From Lineus longissimus (Eukaryota > Nemertea > Pilidiophora > Heteronemertea > Lineidae), in assembly GCF_910592395.1 (NCBI RefSeq), contig NC_088326.1, positions 9,617,001-9,681,000 on the forward strand: a DNA stretch of 64,000 nucleotides. Reading direction: 5' to 3'. This document shows positions 1 through 13,646 of this stretch, one piece after another (within the stretch, counting starts at the first letter, position 1; each line of letters opens with the position of its first letter). The position numbers and the translations under genes were made by a program. Below the pieces are notes generated by a model. That model was not told the origin of the DNA and did not search any database. It was given only the letters and a program-made list of their open reading frames with translations.

Positions 1-2325
1 ACTTAATTAACGGGCCACGCCCTTTTTCTGAGCTTTATGATGCGATTTCTTGGAATGTTGTCAACTCAAGCACACTAGTTGTTAAAGTCGATCATCTATA
101 CACATGGGTGGCGCAAAACTACCCAACCTCAACTCGTGATAATTCAGAGATAACAATGATTAAAAAAAAAATGTATGAAGCTGGATAACTGGATCAATTT
201 TCGGGATGACTTTTTCGGTAAGGTGAAAAAATCACCTTGATCAATTTTATGTCAACATGCTATGTCGCATCGAAGCATACTCTGTTGGAAAGGACGCAGC
301 CATTCCTAGCGCATGTCTGTATAACCGCCGATTATCAACAAATTATAATCATGCATATCATTAACAAAGAATAGCTGATGATTTCTCGATTTCGGAAATT
401 TCGCGGAAATCTACTTGAAAAAACCCAAAATCCACCGTTATACGGACAAGCTCCAGTTGGTTACCAGCAGATTTCCATTTTCAAAATTTGAAAAATGTTT
501 TATATAAGTGGATAAAAACTGTTTGACATTTTGAAACGTTATCCTTCACGCCGGTTTGTTTGCTATTTGCAACACGAGCCCACCAGAGTGCGCTTTGAAA
601 TATTATGCGCACTCTGGTGGTTGTCATTTACGTTTACTGTACGCCAAAGCCTTGCTCCAATTTTATGGGAAATTTTGTCTTTACTAAACATGAACTGGTG
701 CATATGAGAGTGTGAAAAAATAACCAATAAATACACGTAGATGATTAATTGACAACACCCAACACATCGGATTATGCCTTGTATCTGTGGGCCTACACGA
801 CCGTCTAATTTCTTATTTTCACCTGATGAACAAGAAGCAATTATCGTGTTTAAAGTTGGAGTTCATTGTGAACGTGGCACCTAGAGTGAATGATGAATTG
901 TTAGTTTTCATTTTCGTGCAATTGCACAGAGGCGAAAAAAAATCCGCTTTCTGGTACCCAGATATAACTGAAAACTATTTACTTACAACCACCAAAGCAA
1001 TCTAGCCAGCAACCGTTGAAACGAGCTTGACCAATATTGCTGAAGACTTCACGCAGACAGCTGTAATCTTCCTTGCAGAAGAAGATAGACATGGTGTAAG
1101 CGTTGATCAGGAACAGCAATTCGTTTTCTTGCCGTTTTTGAAGCAATTGCGTATTTGGATATAGGCACTTAAAAAACGCATCCTTGTTTGAAAAGAAATT
1201 TTGAGAAATAGTTTCTGAAAAGAAAAGAAGAATAGGTTACACTGGGCCTGGTTGTATTGAGGTTTTTTTCCTCTGTTTTTTTATCATGTATCATAATCGG
1301 GGTAAAAAAGGAACGGTAGAGATTGCAACTATATCACCCATTAAAAAGGTAATAGACAGTGAGGCATCATTGTTAGTATGATATTATGCAGTAAGAAAAC
1401 AAACGAAACAAAGTAAACAAAACAAAAAAATAATGATAGAATACCAAAATATTAACAACCTGCCGATTTCGTTGCGTTCGATATCGGCAACCAGACCCTC
1501 AATTTTTGTTTAATTCACAGAAAAGTCCCAATGGCATTTTTTTCACATCGAATCGAAATCAAATAAATCCGGACGTCGGAGGTTCGATTGAATCAAACTA
1601 TGTTAGTCTGGTCCAGATCATGCAAGGGGCTATTGATTATTGATTATGCGACTGATTATTGATGAATCAATTATTTTTCTAAAACACCAACACTAAAACA
1701 ATTGATTTCCATCCGGGTTTTTGTAGGGTTACGTTTCGACTTAATTTTTCAATGCAGAAGATAAATAAACAGTGTATTTTTACTTAAAATGTTAGCACAA
1801 ATTTTCCGCACCGTACTACAGAACAATGTCAATTTGAAAATCAACATGAGATTTTTCGATCTTACAAACATGCATTAATTGACTGTACATTTCAACAATG
1901 CTACAATGCCTGTTCACCTTTGTAAACATTATTACCAATTGTCCGTAAGATGGTGTGACTAGAAACTTCAATATAGTCACCGCTGTGTGCAGTTCTTATT
2001 GTGGAGAGCCTCTTGTGCAAAACAGTGTTCGAGAAGAAAATAGGCATCAAAATCAAGGAAAAAAATAATTCGAACTGTCAATGCCACGCTGAGCATTATC
2101 CACTAAGTTGAAATGAACACCAACAGAAAATAATGCAATCATCGCTCCTACCGCAGCCATCGAAATCATCAGGGGGTCAGTAATTCAGTTAAAAACACAA
2201 TAAAAACGAGTTGCCTATTAGATAAAATCCACCAAAGTCTTGATTAAAGAGACTGAGAAATATATAAAACTTCACCTGTGAATACATTTTCCTTCTTCTT
2301 CATTTACCCGTATGGACATTTTACA
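1..2325. other. Non-coding stretch, no gene recognised
   Basis: I see no open frame with domain-like composition and no convincing splice-bounded exon here. Composition is A/T-rich with short homopolymer runs. The only longer open frame (787-1005, plus) has no recognisable features. Confidence 0.5.
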
Positions 2326-3564
2326 TTATTTCAACTCTTTATTGACCCTTGTATAGTCTGTGCTCTTACCATGTGAATGATCAATGCTGTAGCTGTAAAG
2401 GGCACAAAACTTGTAAAAGGTACCCTTGGAATCCAGGCATTCTAGGCTTCCGCAGTTTTTAAACAGGTTTTTTGCCTTGTCTAACGCCACCACTTTTTTA
2501 CCATACTCCTGCATGCAATCAATGAAAACCGAGTACTCGAATCTTTGCGGGCTGATATCACCTGGCAGTGGGGCTGCTATAATCTGTGGCATGCCAACAA
2601 TATCTTCCTCAATGATGTCCGGATAGGCTGAAAGTAAAGCAGAAGGACAGTAGCCTGAACATTGATTCTCTATATGACGAATACGATTTCATCAGTGTAG
2701 CCAGGATTTGTTGATGTGGTCATTGTCGACCAATTTATTAGGAAAGTTGAATAGCGTCGTTTTGATTGTGCGGAGTAGATTTACCCGCCTCATCCAGAAA
2801 ACAACTCGGGGGAGTATATTCAAGGGTAATTAAGTACAACGAATGAGGGGAGGAGCATACTTCTGACCCTGGTATTAGGTGATGGTGGTCAACGTGGATG
2901 CCAAGCGCCAAAATGTTGACCACGCGCAAAAAAATGGCATCCATCTTATATGCTCTCGTACTAGAGACAAGACCACAATTTATTTTTTAAGCCTTTTAGC
3001 AGTTAAATTGTCAATGTTTGACCGCGACGCATCAAAGAACGCGTCAAGTAGTGAAACTGAAATTCGGATATGATATACGGGTTAGTCTTGCGAGTAACTG
3101 GTGCGATGGAAATTGGTGATTGACCAGCGAAATTTTTTTATAATCGACAAATTAGACAGACTTTGATATTTCCACTGTTTTCAGTCAACTGGCAGAAAAA
3201 ACTCAAAACACGCCCCCTATTACCCAATTAGCAAAATTCGAAATTAATTTTTTCATCAAATAATTTCTTTATATCTGTAGACTTGCCACAGCAAATATTT
3301 TTTCAATACCTCTCCAAATATGTACTTGAGAGTAAAAAACATGCACTCGTCTAATTGATAGGCCTCGACCCTCCAACCTATGAATATTCATTAGTGGTCT
3401 TGTCTCACTAGTGACGTCATCAAAATAGACGTACTAACTCACTCGTAATTTAATCGTTACCTCTACCGGCTAAAAAACGTCATTCACTCACCTAGATTAG
3501 AACTTTCAGTAGACGCAGTCGATACAAACACCAGAAAAAGACGAATGTAAAGAAACGGCTTCAT
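2326..3564 (-). CDS. Two-exon gene for a small secreted cysteine-containing protein
   Basis: Read on the minus strand. Exon 1 (3564-3492) starts with ATG and encodes a signal peptide, MKPFLYIRLFLVFVSTAS, followed by a short hydrophilic stretch. It ends at CTAG/GTGAGT after one base of a codon. The intron runs 3491-2628. Exon 2 starts at 2627 after a pyrimidine-rich tract ending TTTCAG, completes the split codon as Ala, and stays open to a TAA at 2328-2326. The two phases match, giving 375 nt and 124 aa. The predicted mature protein has four cysteines (about residues 62, 83, 88 and 99) and a basic, polar tail, and no transmembrane segment after the signal peptide. I do not recognise the family; secretion is inferred from the N-terminus. 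A gene finder requiring long open frames would miss exon 1. The alternative, that exon 2 begins at the internal Met near 2592, would lose the signal peptide. Confidence 0.72.
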
Positions 3565-6500
3565 CTGAAGGACAAAACAGATAACACTTTTCGATTAGAA
3601 TGATTCTTAACATGCCGTTGAGAAACGTACATATTTGTAAGATCTACTGAACCTGATTTCCTACACCTGCAAAAACTACAAATTCGTAGTTTTGGTAGCA
3701 CCCATACAGAAAATTATTCGACTTTGCAAGCAAAAGTGGGTCGCCGGTTTCCGAGAGGTTACTGATCAGGGGACTAGGTTACAGCATTTGCTACATGTAT
3801 AATCGGAATCGTATCATCGTTACTGTCCCCAAGAAATCTGCCCATCAAACTCATTGCAGACATTCTCTATCCAGCCACATGTTCTTGTGGGTCTCCTAGC
3901 AAGACGTTATTCTACAAATGACGTCGCATGCAGTTAGGATAGGACCAATATGCATTACCACGTGACGTACTCAAACACATTTTTTTTACGGCCGACACCA
4001 AATTTAGAGGGAACGTAATTTACAGGATCATCATTCTCGTCGCTTGGTCGTTTTTGACCATTTTCCTATAATCGCACAGGGCATGCAAAATCGCATAAAA
4101 AATCCTTGCATTTGAGTGTTTGGGTGTGCACTGGACCTCATACGCCGAGGCACGACCGTATTTGATCCCATGACCACGAACCACTTCGTTCATTGACAGC
4201 TAGGACGCCACGGCCTGATGATACGGGAGTTCACATAATTTTGGAAATCCTCAAAAAGTGCGCGCCGATCAGGCGTGCGATGTGAAGCTGATGGCCGACG
4301 ATGTTGTACACTGGCTGGAGGATGAATCATGATGACGATGTCGGCCACCAGATTTTGATCGTGCTTCGGACGCCGTTGGTCGTGCGTCGGATTATGTCTT
4401 CGGCCTAACGCGTGCGTTGTGATGCTCGACTGACTGTTCAGGGATTAGGCCCATGGAACAATAGGGCTAGTCTTGGGAAGGCCTGGTTGGTTCAAATTTG
4501 GTTACACATGTAAGGTGCCTGTAAACATATTGATATCAACTGTCCATACAATTCACCTGACATGCCTAATCATGAACACCAACAATTTTGCTCCCTTTTG
4601 TTTCTTCCAACAGTCCCTATTTAAGGTCCGAAGGACACGGTTGGCGGAACATCAGCCAGATAAAAAAAATCATTTACATGTATTACCTTCTTTGCAAAAT
4701 TTAACATAGCCACAATATTACGTACCGTTTTTGCCCGAGAAAATATTGAAAAGACGGTATTTGAATCTCAGAAAAGTAGTTACATTACCTTGGTAGGAAG
4801 CTGCATGTCCTGGAATGAACACCGGTCGAGTATCTAGTCAATATACCGTCCCTGCGCCTTATCTAGGGCTTAAGTAGTTGCTGGCGTGCTTACTCTGGAT
4901 GATCAATGTTTCCCAGCTTGTCGAGAATCATGCAAGCCCGCCAGCGTGACGAGTTTGCCTTTCCTGGTGATTGAGAGTAAATGTTGGAATAGCTATGTGT
5001 TTTTTGCCTTCGAGCAAAATAATGACTGTCTTTCTTTATTCTTGATACAATGAGTCATTATATGCCGCTTATCGGACTTTAGGTCATCATCTCGATTGTA
5101 TTGGTTATTGATTGAGAGCGAAGGCGCGGTGACGGAAGAAAGGACACCTCGGCTTATTTGATAAAACAAATTACTAATTAAGAAGATTTTAATATAGTAG
5201 TTAATTGCCCAATGAAATAGCATAGATCTACAGTTCAATATTATAGTTAGAATAACAGTCGACTGCTTCACACCTAACATGCCAAAGCGAATGTTAAGCC
5301 ATGCGCTACATACTTTGAAATCGCTCAAAAAAATAATTGGCAATACTGCTGCAAAAAATAGCAACACACGCTATTTAGATGTTTGGTCAGCATTTTCAAT
5401 GCTCATGGCCGACCTGCTTGATACTTCTGTAAGAGATGCTACATGTAGGCGCATAGCTTAAAGCCCAATATTCCTGTTTTTATAATTGAATGGTATGTAC
5501 AAATCCTCGAAGACTGGACTTAAAGCTCCGCATCAAAACAAGTTTGATCAACATTGAAGTACCCAGTCCAAAGATACAGCAAATCGACTGTTTTGTTTAC
5601 ATGTTATGTAACAGCTTTTGTTTGGTTGCTTAGCAAAGTCTGGCGATGGGTTTACTGACTTAGATCAGGCTGACGTTAGACTCCTTACTATGAATTAGTC
5701 TGTATATCGTTGCTTTGAACTATAAATACCTCATGATAGTCTAAGGAATTGGTGTATTTGAGGTTATTTTCTGTAAAAATATTTGAATTTAAATCAATTG
5801 TCTCCAAAATCTATATTAGACCATTTGATAACAGGAAATGAGAAGGTTCATTTTCACCACCATAGAAAATATAAAAACCAGGCCGAAACTTTCATCGTGC
5901 AAAAAATCCCCTTTAATTCTTATACCTAATTGTCAATTCAGTCATGAGAAAATTGACACGAAATTTGAAACAGCAGCTGTTTATCAAATTATCTGATTCC
6001 AGAGCCAAAATCACACAGCCGTATAATAAAATAGGATCATTTGCACATCACCTCCATATCTCACGAGATAATTATATGTTATCTCATGAGCAGAGAGCCG
6101 GAGTACGCCCTCTGGCAGAAACGGCTTCAATGGTCATACCGGAACTGATACAGCTCTGTTTAGATCATACGATAATATTTAAATATCGCCTGATTTCGCG
6201 TTAATATCTCGTCATTTCCACTCGGCATTTGGCGCCAGCTTCGCCTGTACACGGTGCCACTTCTGAAAGTCCGGAAAGCCAAGAATACTGGCTTGACTGT
6301 ATATGTATATTATTCTCGCGTAGCTTATAGTCACTGATCTAATTTCCGCAGTGCATTGAGGGTATAGTTCGCACAAAATATGAAAAGTAAAAGGAAGCCT
6401 GTAGCGAAACGCTTCTAAAAATGGGGAGTTTTGAACGGCGCGGTTAAAACCTAAACCGGGAATAAGCTTCCATTGATAAAAACTAGCATATACCTGTGGC

Positions 6501-7745
6501 GCGGGCTGTTCGAGGTATAAACATCGGATTGTGTGGGTGCTGGTATGTTGTGGGTTTGGTGTAAATGGGGTGCTGGTTTGTGAGTAACACTTTTTTTCAT
6601 GAGTGTAATACTTCTTGAAAACGGAACTATGTAACCATGTACATGATGTACAGGCGTCCACAATGCTAAACCAATTCTCGGAAAACCAAGATGGTGCAGA
6701 CTGGTGATGTACTCGATATCAGCCAGCGATTAGCGCCAGAATGGTTTAAGTTACCGGTGTGTGCGTTAATCTTGTCTCCCGTTGGGTACATTGTGTCCTA
6801 AGATGAGCTATTTGTGAATAAATGGCTGTCTCGAGGTGGAAAAGCAGCATTTTTCCTTCAGATATGGGCGCCGCCATCTTGCATGCTGGCGTCAGTGACG
6901 TCGATTTTGATTGGTAGATGATGAGCGCATGGAAGGGACCATTTGAACAGGACATCCGATTGGTTGATAGCGGAGGTGGGAGGTGGCTCGGCAATTTTCG
7001 TGACGGTAATAATGCAGAGAGATTACTGATGGACTTCTTGGCGAAGACATTACTTGGAGCTCTCCAGTTGACGTCATCTCCACAAAGTTGTTATTTATTC
7101 CAAAACCACCAAGATATTCGACGTATGACACCCTCAGTGACACTCTTACTTATGATCCACACCTACGAAGCCAAAAGTTGCAAGAATTCGACGCATTTTC
7201 GAGGCCCAATTTTGAAACAAAAATCGCCTCCTATTTAGCGGCCCCAACGCGCATTATAGTATATATAGATTAGCAGTTTCGAGTTTCCCTAGGTAGTTGA
7301 TAATGTGAGCTGGGTATCTGGGTAACATTGCATACCATTGCATACATGTAACATTACTGACTCCAGTCAGTGAACTGCATAAGAGGTAATCACCAATCTA
7401 GTTATTTTCACTTCGTTCAGCTAGTCGAAATAAAGACTTGAGTCACGAATGGATCTCTTTAAAGGCGTGTTGGCAGTATAATGATTGGTACATGCATAAC
7501 ATCACAAGTAGATATAAACAACTTTGGTATAGAGTACATTTGGCACAAAATCAGTTTAGCACCTGGAGATTAGCATTAGCGGCTTAATACATTGTAGGAT
7601 TTTAAGCATTGCTGACCCTTGGCCACTACTTCAGGAAAGAAGTTTACATGTTTTCTCCTTTTTTTCAAAACCTGAACAAAGTATACAACTACCCTGCTTG
7701 TATTGCGACGTAAGGGACATTTTTATTAACGGGTACAGTAATCTA
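3565..7745. other. Non-coding stretch, no gene recognised
   Basis: Several frames of 60-150 codons occur on both strands (for example 6212-6661 minus), but none has family-like composition, a signal peptide with a splice donor, or a partner exon. It may hold the promoter of the minus-strand gene ending at 3564. TGACGTCA palindromes occur near 3411 and 7069. Confidence 0.45.
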
Positions 7746-7974
7746 AAGGGGTACGCCGTTTTTTATTTACTTGTGGTCCAGTTGAATAGAAATCCACTAC
7801 AATGCCGTAGTGCTAATACTGTGAATACAAATTTGTTTGAACTTGGTATTTGTAGTATTTCATATCAGTCTACACAACGGCAATGTTAAAGTTTCATTTA
7901 GTATGTATTTTCGCAATTCGACATCTTTAAATTCAATTACAAATACAAAATATTTAACGAACGGCGTAGGCCTT
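7746..7974. mobile_element. Short TIR element (MITE family A), copy 1
   Basis: The 229-bp unit begins AAGGGGTACGCCGTT and ends AACGAACGGCGTAGGCCTT, whose reverse complement begins AAGGCCTACGCCGTTCGTT, so the ends are inverted repeats of about 20 bp. Diverged copies lie at 20641-20865 and 53850-54074. It has no coding capacity. The target duplication is not clear, so the superfamily is unassigned. Confidence 0.7.
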
Positions 7975-10009
7975 AAATAGTCGATCTTGAACGAGGGAAA
8001 GAATATATATTTTCTCCTGAGTGTGGGTGTGTGTGGGGGGGGGGGGTGTTTTTTGATTTGCATGCAGGTATGGGTTAAATGCACTTCCAACCGCTCACAT
8101 TGATTTTCCGAACCAAGTGAATAAATCTACATCAATATCTAAAGTTTCTTTCAAAAGTGCTGAATGATCGATATACTACACTAACGCAAAAAATTACGAA
8201 TTTATGTATGTCACATCAATACCACATCATAACAAAGAAACGCCAAAAGAAACATGTCAGTTATTACATCGACGCATGAAGTATACTCGCCGCACACAGA
8301 CAGATAGCGCTTGGCCGCTAGTATTCAGGATTAAGAATTAATAAGACCACCCGTGGGAGGGTGACACTATGTCTATAATACACAGTACGATGTATGGCTT
8401 TCTAAAATTCGCCGTAGCCGAGGAAATAGTGAGAGAAATGAGAACACCGGCGTAACTCCTCTCGCTGCTAAACGTGGAGCTGGCTGTCCAACCAGGGTAT
8501 GATAGTTTTGTCAAGTGACTATGTAGGCAGAAAAGACTTCAGAAGTCTAGCGTAACTTTGGCAGTCATTATGTGCTTGCAGCCACTCATCAGAAACATAG
8601 ATCCTTCAGTTAAAAAAAAAATCGTACGTGTTGTTATATAGTGAAAATGACTTTTAGCGTGTTTACCTTAGTTTGTAAGATACACACTTTCAGCCTAATG
8701 GCTCGGCCAGTTTATGTGGTGGATTCGTATCAAACAACAAAAACAACACAGCGTCTATTTATATCAAGGAAAACGGAAGTGTCTGATTCAATACAACATT
8801 GCCGCATATTTCGAAGGAATATATGCAATGAAATTCAACATTTATCTTTATCCTCACGACCTTTTTGAAGTAAATCAATCACCCATTGTTGATTCTAGCC
8901 TAAAACTGTCACAATTTCCTTTTTCATTATAGCAATCATATATTGAACAGCCACTTGAACTCAAAATGACGTCACGACGTTGTAGGCGACATAAGACCAC
9001 CATACACTTTTTGAGACATGACGTTATGTACATGCTGTACAAACCATTTTTCTGGCTCATTCCTCCCTTCATGGATTGCAGAGCTCTTCTGCTTGTCTTA
9101 GTGTTAACTGCAAGATGCGGCATCTACTGGACGTCAACATAAAGAAGACCAACGATTAGCGAAACAGTGAAAAATGTAGGCACGGTTTCTCTCAGTTAAT
9201 TGAAATTGTTCGGAAAGAATGATATCTTGGAATTTTATCCCTTTTAAAATAAACCAAGTCAGAATCCAATCTGCCCGATGAAGCAAAGAGCTGTATATAA
9301 ATCGAAAGCGTCTATATTTCCATCCGATACAAAATTCCAATCATCTAATCGATCGAAAATTAAAAGTGACTGATTTTTCCTTTCTTTATATTCATAAGAC
9401 GTTTAAGAATATGTTATACATGCTTCCCGAAATTGGTGGCTGGCATTGGAACTAACTATTTCCCCCTTGTCCGTCATTAAAGGCATTCAAGTGTGTTGGT
9501 CAACCATGACTATCTCCTTTGTCCCCCACCATAAGGCCTAGTTTCTCCTTATGACATCACTATTTCAGACACTCAGCGCCCAATTTCTGGAAAGGTGTAT
9601 AGGACTATGTTTATAATAATCTTCGTAGACTCTGTTTCTGACTCTTTTGGGTTGTGTTATAGGAACCACCATTTCGGCTAGAACTAGAAACCCTAGAGCA
9701 ATTAGAACTCTTATAATCAAATTTAATGACAATTTCAGGGTTGAGGCCTTTTCTATGTTTTTCAGAAAATAGCCACCAATGTTTTGATATACTATATATA
9801 GGCATTCACTTAATTTCATGGAGTTTAGATTGCCTTAGGATCGACTTCTAGCCAAAAAAGTGGTCAACCCTTTACTGAGAAAAACATTATTTAAGTCAGT
9901 ATTATAAACGCCTATCAATTTCAATTTCTTTTTATCAATAGTCGATCAAGTCCACAACTATGACGTCACTGAGGTCGTGATCGTGAACTTATTTTCAAAC
10001 AAATATTAG
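7975..10009. other. Non-coding stretch, no gene recognised
   Basis: No supported exon. It holds a G-run microsatellite near 8035-8046 and TGACGTCA palindromes near 8966 and 9960. Open frames of 60-84 codons are present on both strands without recognisable features. Confidence 0.4.
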
Positions 10010-10398
10010 CGAGTTTCTGCAAATGTCACGAATTACAAATTACGAATTGCTATTTATCCAAGAAAAAGACTATACGATCATTTGCTTTTAAGCTGACCAA
10101 CGTCCGTTACCCTTAGCGGGGTCACTTGCTGGGATCCAAAGTTCTTTCACCAATCCACTGTAATTTCCTAGACGCAACGAGTTTTGAATTTGTGGTGACG
10201 AACTGCCGAGTTGTTACGAATTAGTCAACATTGTCGCTGCGTGCGTTATTCAATAAGACCGGGACTGGACGAAAGCATCAACTTCTAATACATAACATCA
10301 GATATAACTGACTGCAAAATGGAACGCGAGTTCCTTTATGACGACAAGTTCGTAATTCGTAATTCGTAATTCATATTCGTGATTTATGCGGAAACTCG
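10010..10398. mobile_element. Inverted-repeat element of about 390 bp (MITE-like)
   Basis: The left end CGAGTTTCTGCAAATGTCAC and the right end (reverse complement begins CGAGTTTCCGCATAAATCAC) are imperfect inverted repeats of about 40 bp, both running into ACGAATT repeats. No coding potential. I could not define a target duplication. Confidence 0.6.
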
Positions 10399-10748
10399 GT
10401 AACACGAAGAAAGATTTTCAGTTACATCAGTGACGCGAACGCACCTTCGTGTTGTTTCCGAATGAGCTGATGTGAATTTGCCCAGGGAATCCCTTCGATG
10501 AGCAATCGTGGGTGTCATGGCCAAATTAAAAGTTCAGTCACTCGACGAGCGTTCTGCTCACTGACTGGCGGGTGGTTTTGTTGAAGCATCTAAATCTACT
10601 CTTATGGTAATTAACAGCTGTTAGTTTGGTTCACCTGACATTATCAACTTATCAACGACTACATGTATAATACACCGTGAACTATTTGATGACTACGAGT
10701 ATATTGGAAAAGTGCTAGATAAATATGGTGATGCCAAGATCTCTACAG

Positions 10749-11090
10749 CGTTGGAGAAGTCTTACTAAACATACGCAAGCAGTAGAATGCAGCTCCCCTG
10801 GGACAGATGAATTGAAAGTATTACCCTGCATAATCCATCCTCCCGAAGTTGTCTCCCTTATATTTATCACTAACAATGTCTACTTCTTCGATCAGAGCAT
10901 TTACGGACATTGTCCTCCTCAGCAAGCTATTTCGATTATCAACTGTGCCATCGTATGCTTCACAAATGACTTGCTAGCATTCATCTTCGATTCCAGTACT
11001 GCTCTGTGCTGGTTGCACACGTCGCGGCCAAAATGCAGACGGACGGAAATACGTCCGTTGAAAAAAGGTTTTAGAGTCATGAAGAGAAAA
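10749..11090 (+). CDS. PAN/Apple-like domain exon (start uncertain)
   Basis: The frame is open from 10725 and ends at AAAA/GTGAGT (donor at 11091) in phase 0. The encoded segment shows the pattern of the exon at 28816-29079: an FD-containing lead, then S-I-I-N-C-A-I-V-C, a later C-W-L and a basic tail. That resembles PAN/Apple modules, which bind proteins or carbohydrates outside cells. The acceptor is less certain: CTCTACAG at 10741-10748 would start the exon in phase 0. The phase-0 donor fits the phase-0 acceptor at 13646, so I infer this exon joins the terminal exon at 13647-14672 across a 2.6-kb intron. No signal-peptide exon was found upstream. Confidence 0.5.
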
Positions 11091-12339
11091 GTGAGTAAAG
11101 AGTAAAACATGGCTGCCTTTTCTTTGAAATCCGAGTCTCATATATAAAAGCCCAATGTAGTTTTTAGAGGTTTTCTGAATTAACTCTTTTCACAAACTAA
11201 TTACTATAAATCACTTTTTGTTCTATGTATTGTTATCTAAAAAAGACGAACCTTTCCCCAATCTCGTTTACCCCGTGGTCATTGCGCGCTCCTGTGGTCG
11301 CTTGCACTACTCTTGGTCACATGTTGAACTCAAACATATTTGATTGGTCAACGAGTAACGTTTGCCATGCGAATAAGATATAAATAGTGTTTTGACAGAT
11401 TGCATCTTCATGGCATATTGAATCGGCGAAAAGGGTGACTTATCAGTCTATTAGTCTATAGTTTATTATTATGTTTAAGTATACCTCTTTATCTGTATAT
11501 TCCCTGAGAGAATTACTCAATTTCATAATTATTTGGTCGGCTACAAACAGTTTTGGTCATGTTGAAACAGTGCTGACACGTTGTGCCCGAATAGACGGGT
11601 CATAGGTCAAACATGCTACGTCACCCCGAGATTCTGGCAGTGACGCGGCATATGACATGGGCGAGTGTCCAGGGTCTGTAATTCAGCCATTTTGAATTGC
11701 TAATTAAATTGACCCCGGATGTGGAGGTTGAACCTATCCCCGATGCGACCATTTAAACATTTTGCGACATTGCACCCGTGCTGTAGAATAATTCACATTA
11801 CCATTCGTAGATTTGTCGTTGACGCCACGCTTTCCGACAAAACAATGAGGTAATATGTATTTATGAATACATGTGCTCCATTACAATAATTCGATTCAAG
11901 TCCCTTCCTTAACGCCCAAGAAGAAAAAAACGACCTGTACTTTTACGCCACCGAAAAGGTTAACGGCATTTTTTTCGTAACTTTCCCTCAAGTCCTCCTT
12001 ATAAGGCGATTCATCAGTGGTCTGCATAGATACTGGAATTATGCTATTTCGTCGAATATAAAACGGAGTATGCACCAAAAACAAATTATGTATTGAAGAA
12101 CTCCCACATCGTCAGTTATTATTGGGGTTCATAAAACTTTGTATGATTAGCTCACATCATTATGTCGACATGTTGTTATGTGTGCATTGATGAATCGTAC
12201 ATGAGACGACATGTCAGGATACTGGAACGAGCTAGCAAGATTTCTAACAACCGGGCGCAGTCAACAGCTCGATGAATTCCGGGAACGTCCTGACGTTCAT
12301 GCACTGCAGAATTATTTAAGAAATAACGACGTACAACAG
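11091..12339. other. Probable intron sequence before the minisatellite
   Basis: No exon seen. It begins with the donor GTGAGT and is otherwise unremarkable A/T-rich sequence. Confidence 0.4.
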
Positions 12340-12992
12340 CGTCAGTGTAACACTGTAGAGTTACCACAGGTGATCAGTGTAGGTGATCAGTGTAACACTG
12401 TAGTGTTACCTCAGGTGCTAAGTGTAACACTGTAGAGTTACATCAGGTGATCAGTGTAGGTGATCAGTATAACACTGTAGTGTTACCTCAGGTGCTCAGT
12501 GTAACCCATTAGAGTAGAGTTACCTCAGGTGATCTATGTAACACTGCAGAGTTACATCAGGTGATCAGTGTAACACTGTATAGTTACAACAGGTGATCAG
12601 TGTAGGTAATCAGTGTAACACTGTAGATTTATCTCAGGTGCTCAGTGTAACACATTGGAGTTACCTCAGGTGATCTGTGTAACACTGCAGAGTTACATCA
12701 GGTGATCAGTGTAACACTGTATAGTTACAACAGGTGATCAGTGTAGGTAATCAGTGTAACACTGTAGATTTACCTCAGGTGCTCAGTGTAACACATTAGA
12801 GTTACCTCAGGTTATCTGTGTAACACTGCAGAGTTACCTCAGGTGCTCAGTGTAACACTGTATAGTTACAACAGGTGATCAGTGCAGGTGATCAGCGTAA
12901 CACTGCAGATTTAACTCGGGTGCTCAGTGTAACACATTAGAGTAGATATACCTGAAGTGATCTCTGTAACACTGCAGAGTTACCTTAGGTGC
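12340..12992. repeat. Minisatellite with about 141-bp higher-order period
   Basis: The array is built from variants of CAGTGTAACACTG followed by TAGAGTTACCTCAGGTGATC. Blocks beginning GTTACATCAGGTGATCAG recur near 12551 and 12692, and a related block recurs near 12833, giving a higher-order period of about 141 bp. Basic units are about 30-35 bp and contain near-palindromes (GTAACACT...AGTGTTAC). It lies in the inferred intron between 11091 and 13646. Confidence 0.9.
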
Positions 12993-13646
12993 CCCGTATT
13001 CTCTGGCTCGTTCATCCGCTTTCTCCAGGCCGATTGGACAGTGGTTTGTCTGTGGGACAGCGTGGCACCACGGACGTCGTGATGCTATTGTTAGCGAAAG
13101 AGACGCTTTTGTTGCTGCTATTGATCTCCTGTCCCGCTGTATAGGGTACAGACTAAATCGGAAAAAGTGCACACAATTTTCCCCCAAAAAATGTGCACGG
13201 ACTGAAAAAACCAACCAACATGAATTATGGACTAACTAGAACCAATATCAAAATATGCAGAAAATAAGTTGGTGCGATGATATCCGCGTTACGTTTTTTG
13301 GTCTCTTCCAATAACAACGTTATTCTTGCTGTACATATACATGAGCCGTCAAAAAGAATTGTATTGATTAACACGGTACTATGTATTTATGATAAGTTAG
13401 TCTAGGATTAGCATATCATGCAAAACTTTAATTTCCAAATACATATTTGGGTGTTAGCATCATTGTTTTGTATTAAATGATGATAACATGATAACGAGAA
13501 CTTAACAAGACAAATTACAGGTACGCAATTTGATAAAACGTAACCAAGTTTGTAGCAGAATAACGATTTTTTGTCGATTTGGCAGTAGTCAAAACCAATG
13601 AATGCGTTATGCTTTCCTATTCATATGTTAGACATTTATATTTCAG

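Noticed and set aside
6212-6661. 149-codon minus-strand frame as a gene
   Set aside because: No ATG-proximal features, no family composition and no splice partner; likely chance.
8035-8046. G-run as a quadruplex regulator
   Set aside because: A single homopolymer next to GTGTG repeats; no set of four spaced G-tracts.
12340-12992. CRISPR-like array
   Set aside because: Units are contiguous with no unique spacers, the genome is eukaryotic and no cas genes are present; it is a minisatellite.
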